DNA of 64,000 nucleotides, taken from the NCBI GenBank assembly GCA_002320605.1, contig DCKG01000029.1, forward strand, positions 1-64,000. The letters are read 5' to 3'. This DNA is from Bacteroidales bacterium UBA1680 (GTDB lineage: Bacteria > Bacteroidota > Bacteroidia > Bacteroidales > UBA932). A program made the translations under genes and the position numbers. This document shows, piece by piece, positions 9,852 through 17,830 of this stretch. The notes beneath the pieces are model-generated. The model was given only the letters and a program-made list of their open reading frames with translations, searched no databases and was not told where the DNA came from. The stretch's first letter is position 1; each line of letters begins with the position of its first letter.

Positions 9852-11132
9852 GTGAAAAAGAAATCAATCATTTTCGTTATCGTGATTCTGATCTGCCTTT
9901 GCGGATTAGAACTCGGTACTCTTTGCCGCTGCCGGGCTCAGGAGCCTTTACGGCTTGTTTTGGGAAAGGACACCACATTGGTGGCCGATGGTAGTTCCCA
10001 AAGTATGACTTTCCGTGGAAGCCTTATTGATGTGGAGTCGCAGGAAGCCAAAGGTAAGGCTTATGAATATTATGTAACCACCGCTCTGAAGAATCCTTGC
10101 GTCATCGGTGTGCCTGTCTATGTAGAGGCATCGGATCTTGGAGTATATGGCCGGGGTACAGAAGTACCAGGACATCCTTATTCAAGGCTTGATCCTGACA
10201 GATATGGCATCAAGGAATCTGTAGCCGACAAATGTCTCCAATCTACCGGCGTGTTCATTGCCTTCAGCACGGACAGCAAGTCTCTTTCTCTGAAATGGAA
10301 AACATCGCCTCTCAAGGTTGTCGGAGTGAACACAGGAGCCAATGCGCAGAAAGGACTGGATCTCTACATCAAACGTGACGGTCGCTGGGTTTTCGCAGCC
10401 GTGGCTTCGCCGGACATGAAAGGGGACTGTGTCCATCATTCGAGGAGAATCATCTCGACTATGCCTGAGGGCACGAAGGAGTGCCTGTTGTACTTACCGC
10501 TTTTCGACAGGGTGGATTCTCTTGAAATCGGTGTTGACTACGGCTGTCAGATTTCAGGATCCCCTAATCCTTTCTCTCACAAGATTGTTTTCTTCGGGTC
10601 AAGCATTACGCATGGCTCTGCCGCAAGCCGATCCGGGATGAGTTATGTCTCTAGGTACGGCAGGGACAACGGTTTGTACTGTTTGAATATGGGCTTCAGC
10701 GGTCAGGCCAAATTGCAGGAGTGTTGGGCGAGAGCTGCGGCTGGAATGGATGCGGATGCTTTTGTTTTCGACCAGTTCTCGAATCCATCAGCGAAAGAAA
10801 TCAATGATTATTTCGACAAATTCGTTGACATTATCCGAGAATTTCATCCTCGGACTCCTTTGATTTTCGTCCAGACGATCCGCAGGGAAAAACGCAATTT
10901 CAATCAGGATGCTGATTCCTATGAGGCGGCTAAGCAGAAGGCAGGGGAGGAAAAGGTCCGGGCCAGAATGAAGACCGACAAGAACATATTCTTCATTCCT
11001 TCGGACGGGTTTCTTGGAGATGACAGTCTCGGAACCTCTGACGGGACGCATCCTACCGATGTCGGCTTCTCCAGAATGTTGGAGAAACTTACGCCGGAAT
11101 TGAACAAAATCCTTCGCAAGTATATTCGTTGA
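9852..11132 (+). CDS. Secreted SGNH/GDSL-type esterase with GxDLY N-terminal domain
   Basis: Predicted carbohydrate esterase or acylhydrolase. The GTG at 9852 gives MKKKSIIFVIVILICLCG, a good signal peptide; an in-frame GTG at 9804 would add 16 polar residues before it. The N-terminal beta domain carries GLDLY, matching the GxDLY domain that precedes Lipase_GDSL_3 domains. The SGNH blocks follow: GSSITHG (nucleophile Ser), GFSGQAK (Gly), and SDGTHPTD with the Asp/His pair. It closes the SusCD operon 50 bp after the DUF1735 gene, suggesting it removes acyl groups from the imported substrate. Exact ester unknown. Confidence 0.85.
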   Translation: MKKKSIIFVIVILICLCGLELGTLCRCRAQEPLRLVLGKDTTLVADGSSQSMTFRGSLIDVESQEAKGKAYEYYVTTALKNPCVIGVPVYVEASDLGVYGRGTEVPGHPYSRLDPDRYGIKESVADKCLQSTGVFIAFSTDSKSLSLKWKTSPLKVVGVNTGANAQKGLDLYIKRDGRWVFAAVASPDMKGDCVHHSRRIISTMPEGTKECLLYLPLFDRVDSLEIGVDYGCQISGSPNPFSHKIVFFGSSITHGSAASRSGMSYVSRYGRDNGLYCLNMGFSGQAKLQECWARAAAGMDADAFVFDQFSNPSAKEINDYFDKFVDIIREFHPRTPLIFVQTIRREKRNFNQDADSYEAAKQKAGEEKVRARMKTDKNIFFIPSDGFLGDDSLGTSDGTHPTDVGFSRMLEKLTPELNKILRKYIR

Positions 11133-11251
11133 CGGCTTATCAGAAAAAGAATCGATGCGTGGAAATTTTTCTTCCAACACAATCGAGCCAGGCTGGGATA
11201 AAAGGAATCGAGAAGAAGCTGCGAGCCTGACGGCTGGCGTAATGCTGAGAA

Positions 11252-12220
11252 TTACAGTCTTGCATCAATAATATTTGGGTAATGGTCAGTTAGTCTGGCG
11301 ATATATTCAGACATAATGCAGTCAAACACTTTCACCTCGACATTTTTCTCTGGGTCATAAAGCATGCAATGGTCTATGGCTCCGGTCTCTCGGTCGGGGC
11401 CTTTTCTGTTGCTCTTGAGCGAGAAGCCCTCAGTCGGAGAGCAGATATGATGCCCGTTGTGCGTGTCTCCATATACAGTTGCAATTTTATAACAAGGAGC
11501 ATAACCCTCCTGAATCATCTGCTGGATCGGGATTGTGTTTTCCTCACAATTCATATCCCCGACAACAAATACCGGAATCTTTCCGTGTTTTGACCTGAGA
11601 ATCTCCACCTCGGCCATGACTAGCCGTATCTGGGACGCACGGGCCATTGTACTGCCAGGCTGAGCACTATCGCCTTTCCACCATAGATGTGTGCCGACAA
11701 TACCGAACACACATCCGTCCAACTTGCGTCTGAATACAGCAGAAGTAAATGATTTCGAGCCGTGGTTGCACCATCTTGCCGGAGTGTAGATATTGTAATT
11801 GATGTCCACCAGCTCAACAGTTGCACTGTTGTAGAACAATGGAGTATTGTTCCAATCTTTTTTTGATTTCCAGGCGATTACATAACCTTTTTTCTGGACT
11901 CTCGGATAAAATTCTGCATGAAAATGGCTGGAATATTCCTGTAAGGCAAACACGTCTGGCATATAATCCAGCACAAGACCTGCGAACTTGGGTGCCCTAT
12001 TGAAATCTCTTGGATCCTCACCAATTTCTTTCCATTTAGGAGGTATCGTGTCCTTGCTGTAGTCCCAGATATTGTCGTCAAGAATCCTCAAATCAGCACC
12101 TTCCGCTATCTTGTATTTAGCATGCTCCGCTAAACTCTGGGCTGACATTCTCACATTCGCACCAGCCAGCAGCACACTGACAGACACTAGAATCACAATC
12201 AATTTCCCGCTCATAGTCAT
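11252..12220 (-). CDS. Secreted endonuclease/exonuclease/phosphatase (EEP) family protein
   Basis: 322-residue EEP-fold enzyme with a signal peptide (about 1-27, ending MSAQS). All metal/phosphate motifs are visible: DDNIW (Asn), LQEYS (Glu), GTHLWW (His), GDMNCEEN (Asp/Asn), AIDHCMLY and TDHYP (terminal Asp-His). The family hydrolyses phosphodiesters or phosphomonoesters in nucleic acids, sphingomyelin, inositol phosphates and other substrates, so the fold alone does not fix the target. It is convergent with the SGNH esterase and divergent from the GntR regulator at 12522. A second EEP protein lies in the other SusCD locus at 54803. Confidence 0.88.
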   Translation of the reverse strand: MTMSGKLIVILVSVSVLLAGANVRMSAQSLAEHAKYKIAEGADLRILDDNIWDYSKDTIPPKWKEIGEDPRDFNRAPKFAGLVLDYMPDVFALQEYSSHFHAEFYPRVQKKGYVIAWKSKKDWNNTPLFYNSATVELVDINYNIYTPARWCNHGSKSFTSAVFRRKLDGCVFGIVGTHLWWKGDSAQPGSTMARASQIRLVMAEVEILRSKHGKIPVFVVGDMNCEENTIPIQQMIQEGYAPCYKIATVYGDTHNGHHICSPTEGFSLKSNRKGPDRETGAIDHCMLYDPEKNVEVKVFDCIMSEYIARLTDHYPNIIDARL

Positions 12221-12521
12221 TGGTGTTTATTTTCCGCAAAAGCGGACATAATTTTCATCAAATATAATCAAAATGATCCGGAATACGGCGGATAATCTGT
12301 ACGGATGCAGGAGTCGTCAGTGGATAACGTTTTCCTGCCTGACGGGCATTGCCCTCGCCGGAATTTCCACTGTCTCCATCGTGATTCCCAACTCGGTGAA
12401 CTCGAACCCATCCCCATTATCCCTAGTGAAAGCCGTCATGGTGTGGTTTTGCGTGGCTCAAATACAGGTAAATTTTTTATGAAAGAAAATTTTTAAATTT
12501 GTTAATTAAAAAAATAATATC
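12221..12521. other. Divergent intergenic region between the EEP gene and the GntR regulator
   Basis: 301 bp. It contains a small perfect hairpin at 12233-12246 (TCCGC, AAAA, GCGGA) in the EEP leader and a -7 box TAAATTTG at 12494-12501, 20 bp before the regulator's ATG. The regulator could bind here, but no operator is provable. A minus-strand open stretch of about 40 codons near 12325-12450 reads plausibly as protein but has no start or family. No other gene seen. Confidence 0.5.
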
Positions 12522-13553
12522 ATGGCGGTGTCTTTTGTGATCAATACCTCAAGTGGAATGCCTCTATACAAACAGCTGCTTCAGCAGTTCGAGTCGAAAA
12601 TCAAGACTGGGAAGTTGAAAAGCGGAGATATGGTTCCTTCCATGAATGATCTTGCGAATCAACTGAATGTGTCAAGGGAAACGATCAAGAAGGTATACTC
12701 CATACTGAGAGACCGCGGCTATCTTGAACCACGTCAGGGAAAGGGGTTCTATGTGAAAGAGCAGAATGCCTTGAGGAATCTCTCTATTCTAATCCTATTC
12801 GACAAATTGAGTATTTACAAACAGACTATCCTCAATTCATTCCTTGCGGAAGTCGGAGATGGCATAGAGACAACTTTCCTGATTTTCAATCAAAACCTTG
12901 ATCTCCTCGAGTATTATCTCGACCTTTATCTTGATCAGTTTGACTATTATCTAGTGGCTCCTCATTGTCCCTTGGATGAAAAGTCACAGAAGAGGATGCT
13001 CAAAATAATCTCGAGGATTCCCAACCGAAAACTGATTGTTCTTGATGTCTTGCCTAAAAACCTGAGAGGAAATTTTGGGGCCGTATATCAGGATTTTGAA
13101 AATGACGCATACGATGGTTTGGCGGAAGGCCTTGACAAAATAAAAAGAATAGGCAGACTTAAAGTAATTACGCTTCCGACAAGTCTTTATGGAAAGCAAG
13201 TCATTAAAGCAGTGGATAGGTTCTGTGAAGAAAATGGTATCGTTGCTATGTATTATGATGCGCCACCTAAAAAGATTTCCAAGAATGATATCTTCCTGCT
13301 AATCAATAGTCAGTTGGATACAGGTATTGCGGAGTTAAATGACAATGTCATATCCAACAATCTGACGATAGGAAAAGATGTCTTTCTAATATCCTATAAT
13401 GAGTTTGATTTGAATAAAGTCGTACTTGGTGGACTGACAACTATATCTACCGATTTTGCCAAGATGGGCAGATTGGCCGCAAAGATGGTCAAAGAAAAGA
13501 AGCTGTTCAAGCAGAAATGCGATTTCGGCATGACTAGAAGAATGACTTTTTAG
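12522..13553 (+). CDS. GntR-family transcriptional regulator with sugar-binding-type C-terminal domain
   Basis: 343 residues. The N-terminal winged helix (about 10-75) has the GntR signature: PLYKQLLQQFESKI, PSMNDLANQLNVSRETIKK and YLEPRQGKGFYV. The C-terminal 250 residues resemble a LacI/periplasmic-binding-protein fold, with alternating strands and helices (LIVLDVLP, LKVITLPT, DVFLISYNEFD). That combination marks an effector-sensing repressor or activator rather than a FadR-type one. It is the only regulator beside the first SusCD locus, which lacks STN/ECF signalling, so it is the best candidate for controlling it (inference). Confidence 0.85.
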   Translation: MAVSFVINTSSGMPLYKQLLQQFESKIKTGKLKSGDMVPSMNDLANQLNVSRETIKKVYSILRDRGYLEPRQGKGFYVKEQNALRNLSILILFDKLSIYKQTILNSFLAEVGDGIETTFLIFNQNLDLLEYYLDLYLDQFDYYLVAPHCPLDEKSQKRMLKIISRIPNRKLIVLDVLPKNLRGNFGAVYQDFENDAYDGLAEGLDKIKRIGRLKVITLPTSLYGKQVIKAVDRFCEENGIVAMYYDAPPKKISKNDIFLLINSQLDTGIAELNDNVISNNLTIGKDVFLISYNEFDLNKVVLGGLTTISTDFAKMGRLAAKMVKEKKLFKQKCDFGMTRRMTF

Positions 13554-13607
13554 CCCCTGGCAGTAAATTTAATCGTCATAGAGTGTAATCTTTGCTCAAA
13601 CCTGATT

Positions 13608-14531
13608 CTAAAAGCATTCTCGGAGTATGCCGATTATGTTTTTTGCCTTTCCCATGGTGAAGAAATGCACGGCAGGAACGTCGTGGGCAATTAAATCTTT
13701 GCATTGGGCGACGCACCACTCTTGGCCGATCTGGTAGACTTTTTCTTCATGTGCGGAGACCTCCTTGGTCAATTCCACTGGAATGTCTATGGAAAACGTT
13801 TCCGGGAGCTGCTGAATCTGCTTCACCGTCGAGAGCGGCTTCAGGCCAGGGATTATCGGAACCGTTATCCCTGCCACCCGGCATCGCTCTACGAATGAAT
13901 AATAGGCTTTGTTGTCGAAAAACATCTGCGTCACGACATAATCGGCGCCGGCTTCCACCTTCCGTTTCAGGTTGGCCACGTCGGTGTCCATGTTCGCAGC
14001 CTCGAAATGCTTCTCGGGATAGCCACCTACGCCGATGCTGAAGAACCCCTCGGCTCCGTTCTCCGCCTCGAAAGAGTGAACGGCGCTCACCAGCTCATTC
14101 GCATGAGAATAGCCTCCTGGAGCAGGAAGAAAGCGTTTCTCTCCCACCAGGCAGTCTCCGCGAAGAGCCAGAATATTGCATATTCCCATGAATTTGAAAT
14201 CTTGCAGCTGGAAATCTATCTGCTCCGAAGTAGCCCCTCCGCAAATCAGATGAGGCACCAGCTCCACGTCGAATTCCGACTGAATGGCTCCGCAAACAGC
14301 GCTCTCGCTTACTCGCCGTCTCACGAGTTTTCTCACGAAAGTCCCGTCAGACTGCTGCCGGAACTCGATTTCGTCCCGATGGCAGGTGATGTTCAGGTAC
14401 TTCGGCTTGAATTCCATGAACTGCCTTATCCCGTCTAACAGCTCCTCTTTAGTGATTCCGTTCAGCGGCGGGACTATCTCTAGGGACGGGAATGGGGCCT
14501 TGGATGTCGCAAGAATTTCTTTGACTCTCAT
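13608..14531 (-). CDS. metF: 5,10-methylenetetrahydrofolate reductase
   Basis: Flavoprotein TIM barrel that reduces methylene-THF to methyl-THF, the methyl donor for methionine synthase. The family opening SLEIVPPLNG is followed by the YLNITCHRDE, LALRGDC, ADYVVTQMFFD and PIIPGLKPL segments, all typical of MetF. I start at ATG 14531 (MRVKEILATSK), giving 308 residues and a 16-bp gap from the upstream metY; the longer frame from 14582 would overlap metY and adds a non-family extension. Expected operon: metY then metF, both minus strand, driven from the promoter at 15860-15890. Confidence 0.95.
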   Translation of the reverse strand: MRVKEILATSKAPFPSLEIVPPLNGITKEELLDGIRQFMEFKPKYLNITCHRDEIEFRQQSDGTFVRKLVRRRVSESAVCGAIQSEFDVELVPHLICGGATSEQIDFQLQDFKFMGICNILALRGDCLVGEKRFLPAPGGYSHANELVSAVHSFEAENGAEGFFSIGVGGYPEKHFEAANMDTDVANLKRKVEAGADYVVTQMFFDNKAYYSFVERCRVAGITVPIIPGLKPLSTVKQIQQLPETFSIDIPVELTKEVSAHEEKVYQIGQEWCVAQCKDLIAHDVPAVHFFTMGKAKNIIGILRECF

Positions 14532-14547
14532 GTTCGGGATGGGCTTT

Positions 14548-15834
14548 TCAGATGGAGGCAAAAGCTTGGTCCAGATCGGCAATTATATCGTCGATGTGTT
14601 CTATGCCGATGGAGAGCCTGATCGTGGAGGGAGTGATGTGCTGCTCAGCCAGTTCTTCAGAGCTCATCTGCGAGTGGGTCGTCGTGGCAGGGTGTATCAC
14701 GAGGCTCTTGACATCAGCCACGTTAGCCAGCAGAGAGAAGAGCTTTAGGTTGTCGATGAATTTCCAGGCTGCGTCTTTCCCGCCTTTTATCTCGAAAGTG
14801 AATATGGATCCGCCTCCATTAGGGAAATATTTCTGGTAGAGTGCATGGTCTGGATGCGATTCTATGGCAGGGTGGTTAACTTTTTCTACTTTCGGATTAT
14901 TCTCGAGATATTTCACGACCTTCAGGGCGTTTTCTGTGTGGCGTTCGATTCTGAGCGGCAGGGTCTCAAGGCTCTGGATGAATATCCATGCGCTTATCGG
15001 TGAGATGCATGCTCCGGTGTCTCGTAGGATTACCGCTCTGATTCTCGTGACGAAGGCCGCCGGTCCTGCAACATCGGCGAATATGGCTCCGTGGTAGCTT
15101 GGGTCTGACTTTGCCAAGGTAGGATATTTGTCCGGATTCTTCTTCCAGTCGAACTTGCCTCCGTCCACGATGACTCCGCCTAGGGTTGATCCGTGTCCAC
15201 CGATGAACTTGGTGGCAGAATGCACGACTACGTCAGCTCCGTGTTCGATAGGCCTGATCAGGATTGGGGCAAAGGTGTTGTCCACTATGAATATTATGCC
15301 GTGGCGATGGGCAACTTCAGCGATTGCGTCAAGGTTTGTGACGTCTGAATTGGGGTTCCCGAATGTCTCGGCGTAAATAACTTTCGTGTTAGGCTGAATG
15401 GCGGCTTCAAGCGCAGCCAAGTCGTTGACGTTGAGTATGGTATTCGTGATTCCTTGAGTCGAGAGGGTGTGGGTTATCAAGTTGAATGAACCGCCGTAGA
15501 GATTGTCGGCGGCTATGATGTGGTCTCCGTTCTGAAGAACGTTCTGCAGTGCATAAGTGACTGCTGCCGCACCGGATGCTACGGCGAGGGCGGCGACTCC
15601 GCCTTCCAGGGCAGCGATTCTCTTCTCGAAGACTTCCTGCGTTGAATTCGTCAGTCGCCCGTAGATGTTGCCAGGATCCCTCAGACCAAAACGGTCGGCT
15701 GCGTGCTGGCTGTTATGGAAAACGTAAGATGTAGTCTGGTAAATAGGGACCGCGCGTGAGTCAGTCACTGGATCTGCTGTTTCTTGTCCGACATGAACTG
15801 CCAAAGTCTCGGCGTGAAATTTTTTAACACTCAT
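14548..15834 (-). CDS. metY: O-acetylhomoserine sulfhydrylase (PLP enzyme)
   Basis: Makes homocysteine from O-acetylhomoserine and sulfide. Cys/Met metabolism PLP fold of about 428 residues, the length typical of MetY rather than MetB (about 380). Visible motifs are YQTTSYVF, ALASG-like AALAVASGAAA, VDNTFAPI, and the PLP lysine in HSATKFIGGHG. I prefer ATG 15834 (MSVKKFHAETLAVH) over ATG 15846, since 15846 falls within a few bases of the predicted transcription start. It works with metX (51320), which supplies O-acetylhomoserine, and is co-directional with metF. Confidence 0.93.
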   Translation of the reverse strand: MSVKKFHAETLAVHVGQETADPVTDSRAVPIYQTTSYVFHNSQHAADRFGLRDPGNIYGRLTNSTQEVFEKRIAALEGGVAALAVASGAAAVTYALQNVLQNGDHIIAADNLYGGSFNLITHTLSTQGITNTILNVNDLAALEAAIQPNTKVIYAETFGNPNSDVTNLDAIAEVAHRHGIIFIVDNTFAPILIRPIEHGADVVVHSATKFIGGHGSTLGGVIVDGGKFDWKKNPDKYPTLAKSDPSYHGAIFADVAGPAAFVTRIRAVILRDTGACISPISAWIFIQSLETLPLRIERHTENALKVVKYLENNPKVEKVNHPAIESHPDHALYQKYFPNGGGSIFTFEIKGGKDAAWKFIDNLKLFSLLANVADVKSLVIHPATTTHSQMSSEELAEQHITPSTIRLSIGIEHIDDIIADLDQAFASI

Positions 15835-15859
15835 TTCTATTGTCATTTGTTTCTGCTGA

Positions 15860-15890
15860 CAAAATTAGAAATAGTGGAAATATGTTCCAA
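15860..15890 (-). promoter_or_regulatory. Predicted Bacteroidota-type promoter of metY-metF
   Basis: On the minus strand, -33 TTG (15888-15890), a 20-bp spacer and -7 box TAATTTTG (15860-15867), matching TTG-N19-21-TAnnTTTG. The short leader favours the metY start at 15834. No riboswitch is evident. Confidence 0.6.
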
Positions 15891-16045
15891 TAAATTATTA
15901 ATATTTGGAAAATACATGATATAATTAATGATGTGTTAGAAAATGCGTCTAGTTAAGCTGCTGTTTTGGGGGATAGTTGGAATATTTTTCTTTTTCGGTT
16001 ATGATAGGGGAAATGACTAACTTCGGGACACTCAAAGCCACATGA

Positions 16046-17830
16046 ATGAAAAAAAACGAAAAATATATTCCGGAACTATTATTTACGGCATCTTTCTTTC
16101 TGCTGTGGTGGTATCTCCAAGCCACCCAGGAATTCTCTTTCTACAACAGAGAGCAGGAGCAGTTGTTCCTTTTCGATTGGTCAGTCATAATGGACAGGTA
16201 TTCCGTGATTGGCGGCTTTTCTTTGCTGGTCGCTCAATTCCTCGTCCAGTTTTTCAGCCTGTACCTTGTCGGAAGCTCCATCACAGCCGTATTTTGTTCA
16301 GCCTCGGCATATCTCCTCTGGCGGATCTTGAAGAGCTTTGGCATCCCATGGTGGACATATCCGCTTCTGGTCGTCCCTGCACTGCTTCAGGCTCACGCTC
16401 TCTCGGACCGTTACTGGTACTATGACGGCCTCGCGGCTTTCTTCCTCGCCGTCTTGTTCCTGTGGATGTATCAGGCATGGCTGAGCCACATGAAAGCTGG
16501 CATCAGAGTGACAGCTGGCATATTCATTACTTTTATTGGATATTTTCTCATAGGCCCTGCCATCTTTGTCTTCGCTTCAGGGATTTGCGTGCTGGATTTC
16601 GTGAATCGCGCGGACAAGCCTTGCCTGCAATTTCTTTCAGTTGCGGCGATACTTGCCTCTGCTGCCTTCGCAATCCAGTCTGGCATTATAGAAAATTTGC
16701 AGAGGGCGGTGCTGCCTGACTTCTATTTCGAAGAACTGATAGCGCCCTGGTTGTTGATCAGGCTTGCGTGGCTTAGCGTGCCGCTTGCAATGGTTCTGGC
16801 GGCATTGCTCCGCCGATGCCGGTTCAAACCAGCCGTGAACCTTGGGTTGCTATGCGTGCTGGCCATTGGAACGGCAAACCTTGCGCTCTGCCTCTGGAAA
16901 TCCTCAGACAACAAGACTTACGTCTCTCTAAGACTTCAGCACGATGTGGTCACTGGTGACTGGGACGATATTCTGGAGTGCAGGGAGGCAATTAAAGGTA
17001 ATAATCTGTTATTGATGAATTACGTCAATCTGGCATTGTCTCACAAGCATCTGCTATTGTGCGATATGTTCAGGTACCGCCAGGGCTCCCCGATGGCTCT
17101 TTGCGTAGGCGGAAAAGGCTCGGAACTCATTCATGAGATAATCGTGCTGCAGGCCGACTTATTCTATTGGCTGGGCGATGTGGGAGGAGCGCAGAACAAG
17201 GCTTTCGATGGCTTCTGCGGCAGCAAGTATGGCAATCCTTCCATGCTCCAGATGCTTGTGAAGACTAATCTGATTTACGGCGAGCATGAAGTCGCCGAGA
17301 AATATCTGGACATGCTGGGCAAGACTTTCGGGTACCGGCGATGGGCTGAGGAACATAGGCGATTCTTGCACGACGACGATGCCATTAGGGATGACGCTGA
17401 ATTAGGAGGAAAACGCTCCTGCCTTCCGGATGATGATGCCTTCACCAACGGCGATGCCGTTTATTCCAACATCATGCAAGTGCTCGGCGCCAATCCGCAG
17501 GCGGAAGCTGCCCGTGATTATGCTATTGCTTATCTGCTGTTGCTTCGAAGCCCGGAACTGTTCGATGACTTCATCAAGGCATTCCCACTCAAGGAGATTT
17601 TCGGAGATATTCCGGAGCTGGTGCAGCAGGCCGTCATCGTTTTTCACGAAAAGGACTTGGATTATTGCCGGAGCCTTGGAGTGAGCGAGGACGTGATTGG
17701 CAGATATAAGGATTTCAAGCTGGCCTTTCAGAAAGCTCGCGCTGGCAATAAGAGCCCGCAAGTGCTCAGAGGAAAGTACGGCAGCACATATTGGTATCAC
17801 TATATTTTCTCGCAAAATCAAAGCTCATGA
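16046..17830 (+). CDS. DUF6057-like polytopic membrane protein
   Basis: 594 residues. The N-terminal 300 are strongly hydrophobic, with about eight membrane segments (FTASFFLLWWYL, IGGFSLLVAQFLV, FAIQSGII and others). The C-terminal 290 are soluble and helical. It resembles the DUF6057 proteins of Bacteroidales, of unknown function. The ATG at 16046 is used; a second ATG at 16042 is out of frame. Its stop overlaps the start of the next gene (ATGA at 17827-17830), implying translational coupling with the PD40/CxxCH lipoprotein and probably a shared membrane complex. Confidence 0.75.
   Translation: MKKNEKYIPELLFTASFFLLWWYLQATQEFSFYNREQEQLFLFDWSVIMDRYSVIGGFSLLVAQFLVQFFSLYLVGSSITAVFCSASAYLLWRILKSFGIPWWTYPLLVVPALLQAHALSDRYWYYDGLAAFFLAVLFLWMYQAWLSHMKAGIRVTAGIFITFIGYFLIGPAIFVFASGICVLDFVNRADKPCLQFLSVAAILASAAFAIQSGIIENLQRAVLPDFYFEELIAPWLLIRLAWLSVPLAMVLAALLRRCRFKPAVNLGLLCVLAIGTANLALCLWKSSDNKTYVSLRLQHDVVTGDWDDILECREAIKGNNLLLMNYVNLALSHKHLLLCDMFRYRQGSPMALCVGGKGSELIHEIIVLQADLFYWLGDVGGAQNKAFDGFCGSKYGNPSMLQMLVKTNLIYGEHEVAEKYLDMLGKTFGYRRWAEEHRRFLHDDDAIRDDAELGGKRSCLPDDDAFTNGDAVYSNIMQVLGANPQAEAARDYAIAYLLLLRSPELFDDFIKAFPLKEIFGDIPELVQQAVIVFHEKDLDYCRSLGVSEDVIGRYKDFKLAFQKARAGNKSPQVLRGKYGSTYWYHYIFSQNQSS

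Noticed and set aside
12273..12496. Two overlapping plus-strand frames of 63-69 codons, and a roughly 40-codon minus-strand frame, in the EEP/GntR gap
   Set aside because: No start context, no family and no conservation evidence. The minus-strand stretch reads like protein and may be a remnant, but cannot be supported as a gene.
16042..16425. 127-codon plus-strand frame overlapping the DUF6057 gene
   Set aside because: It shares the first bases with the true gene but in another frame, has no family pattern, and the 16046 frame is a long membrane protein coupled to its neighbour.
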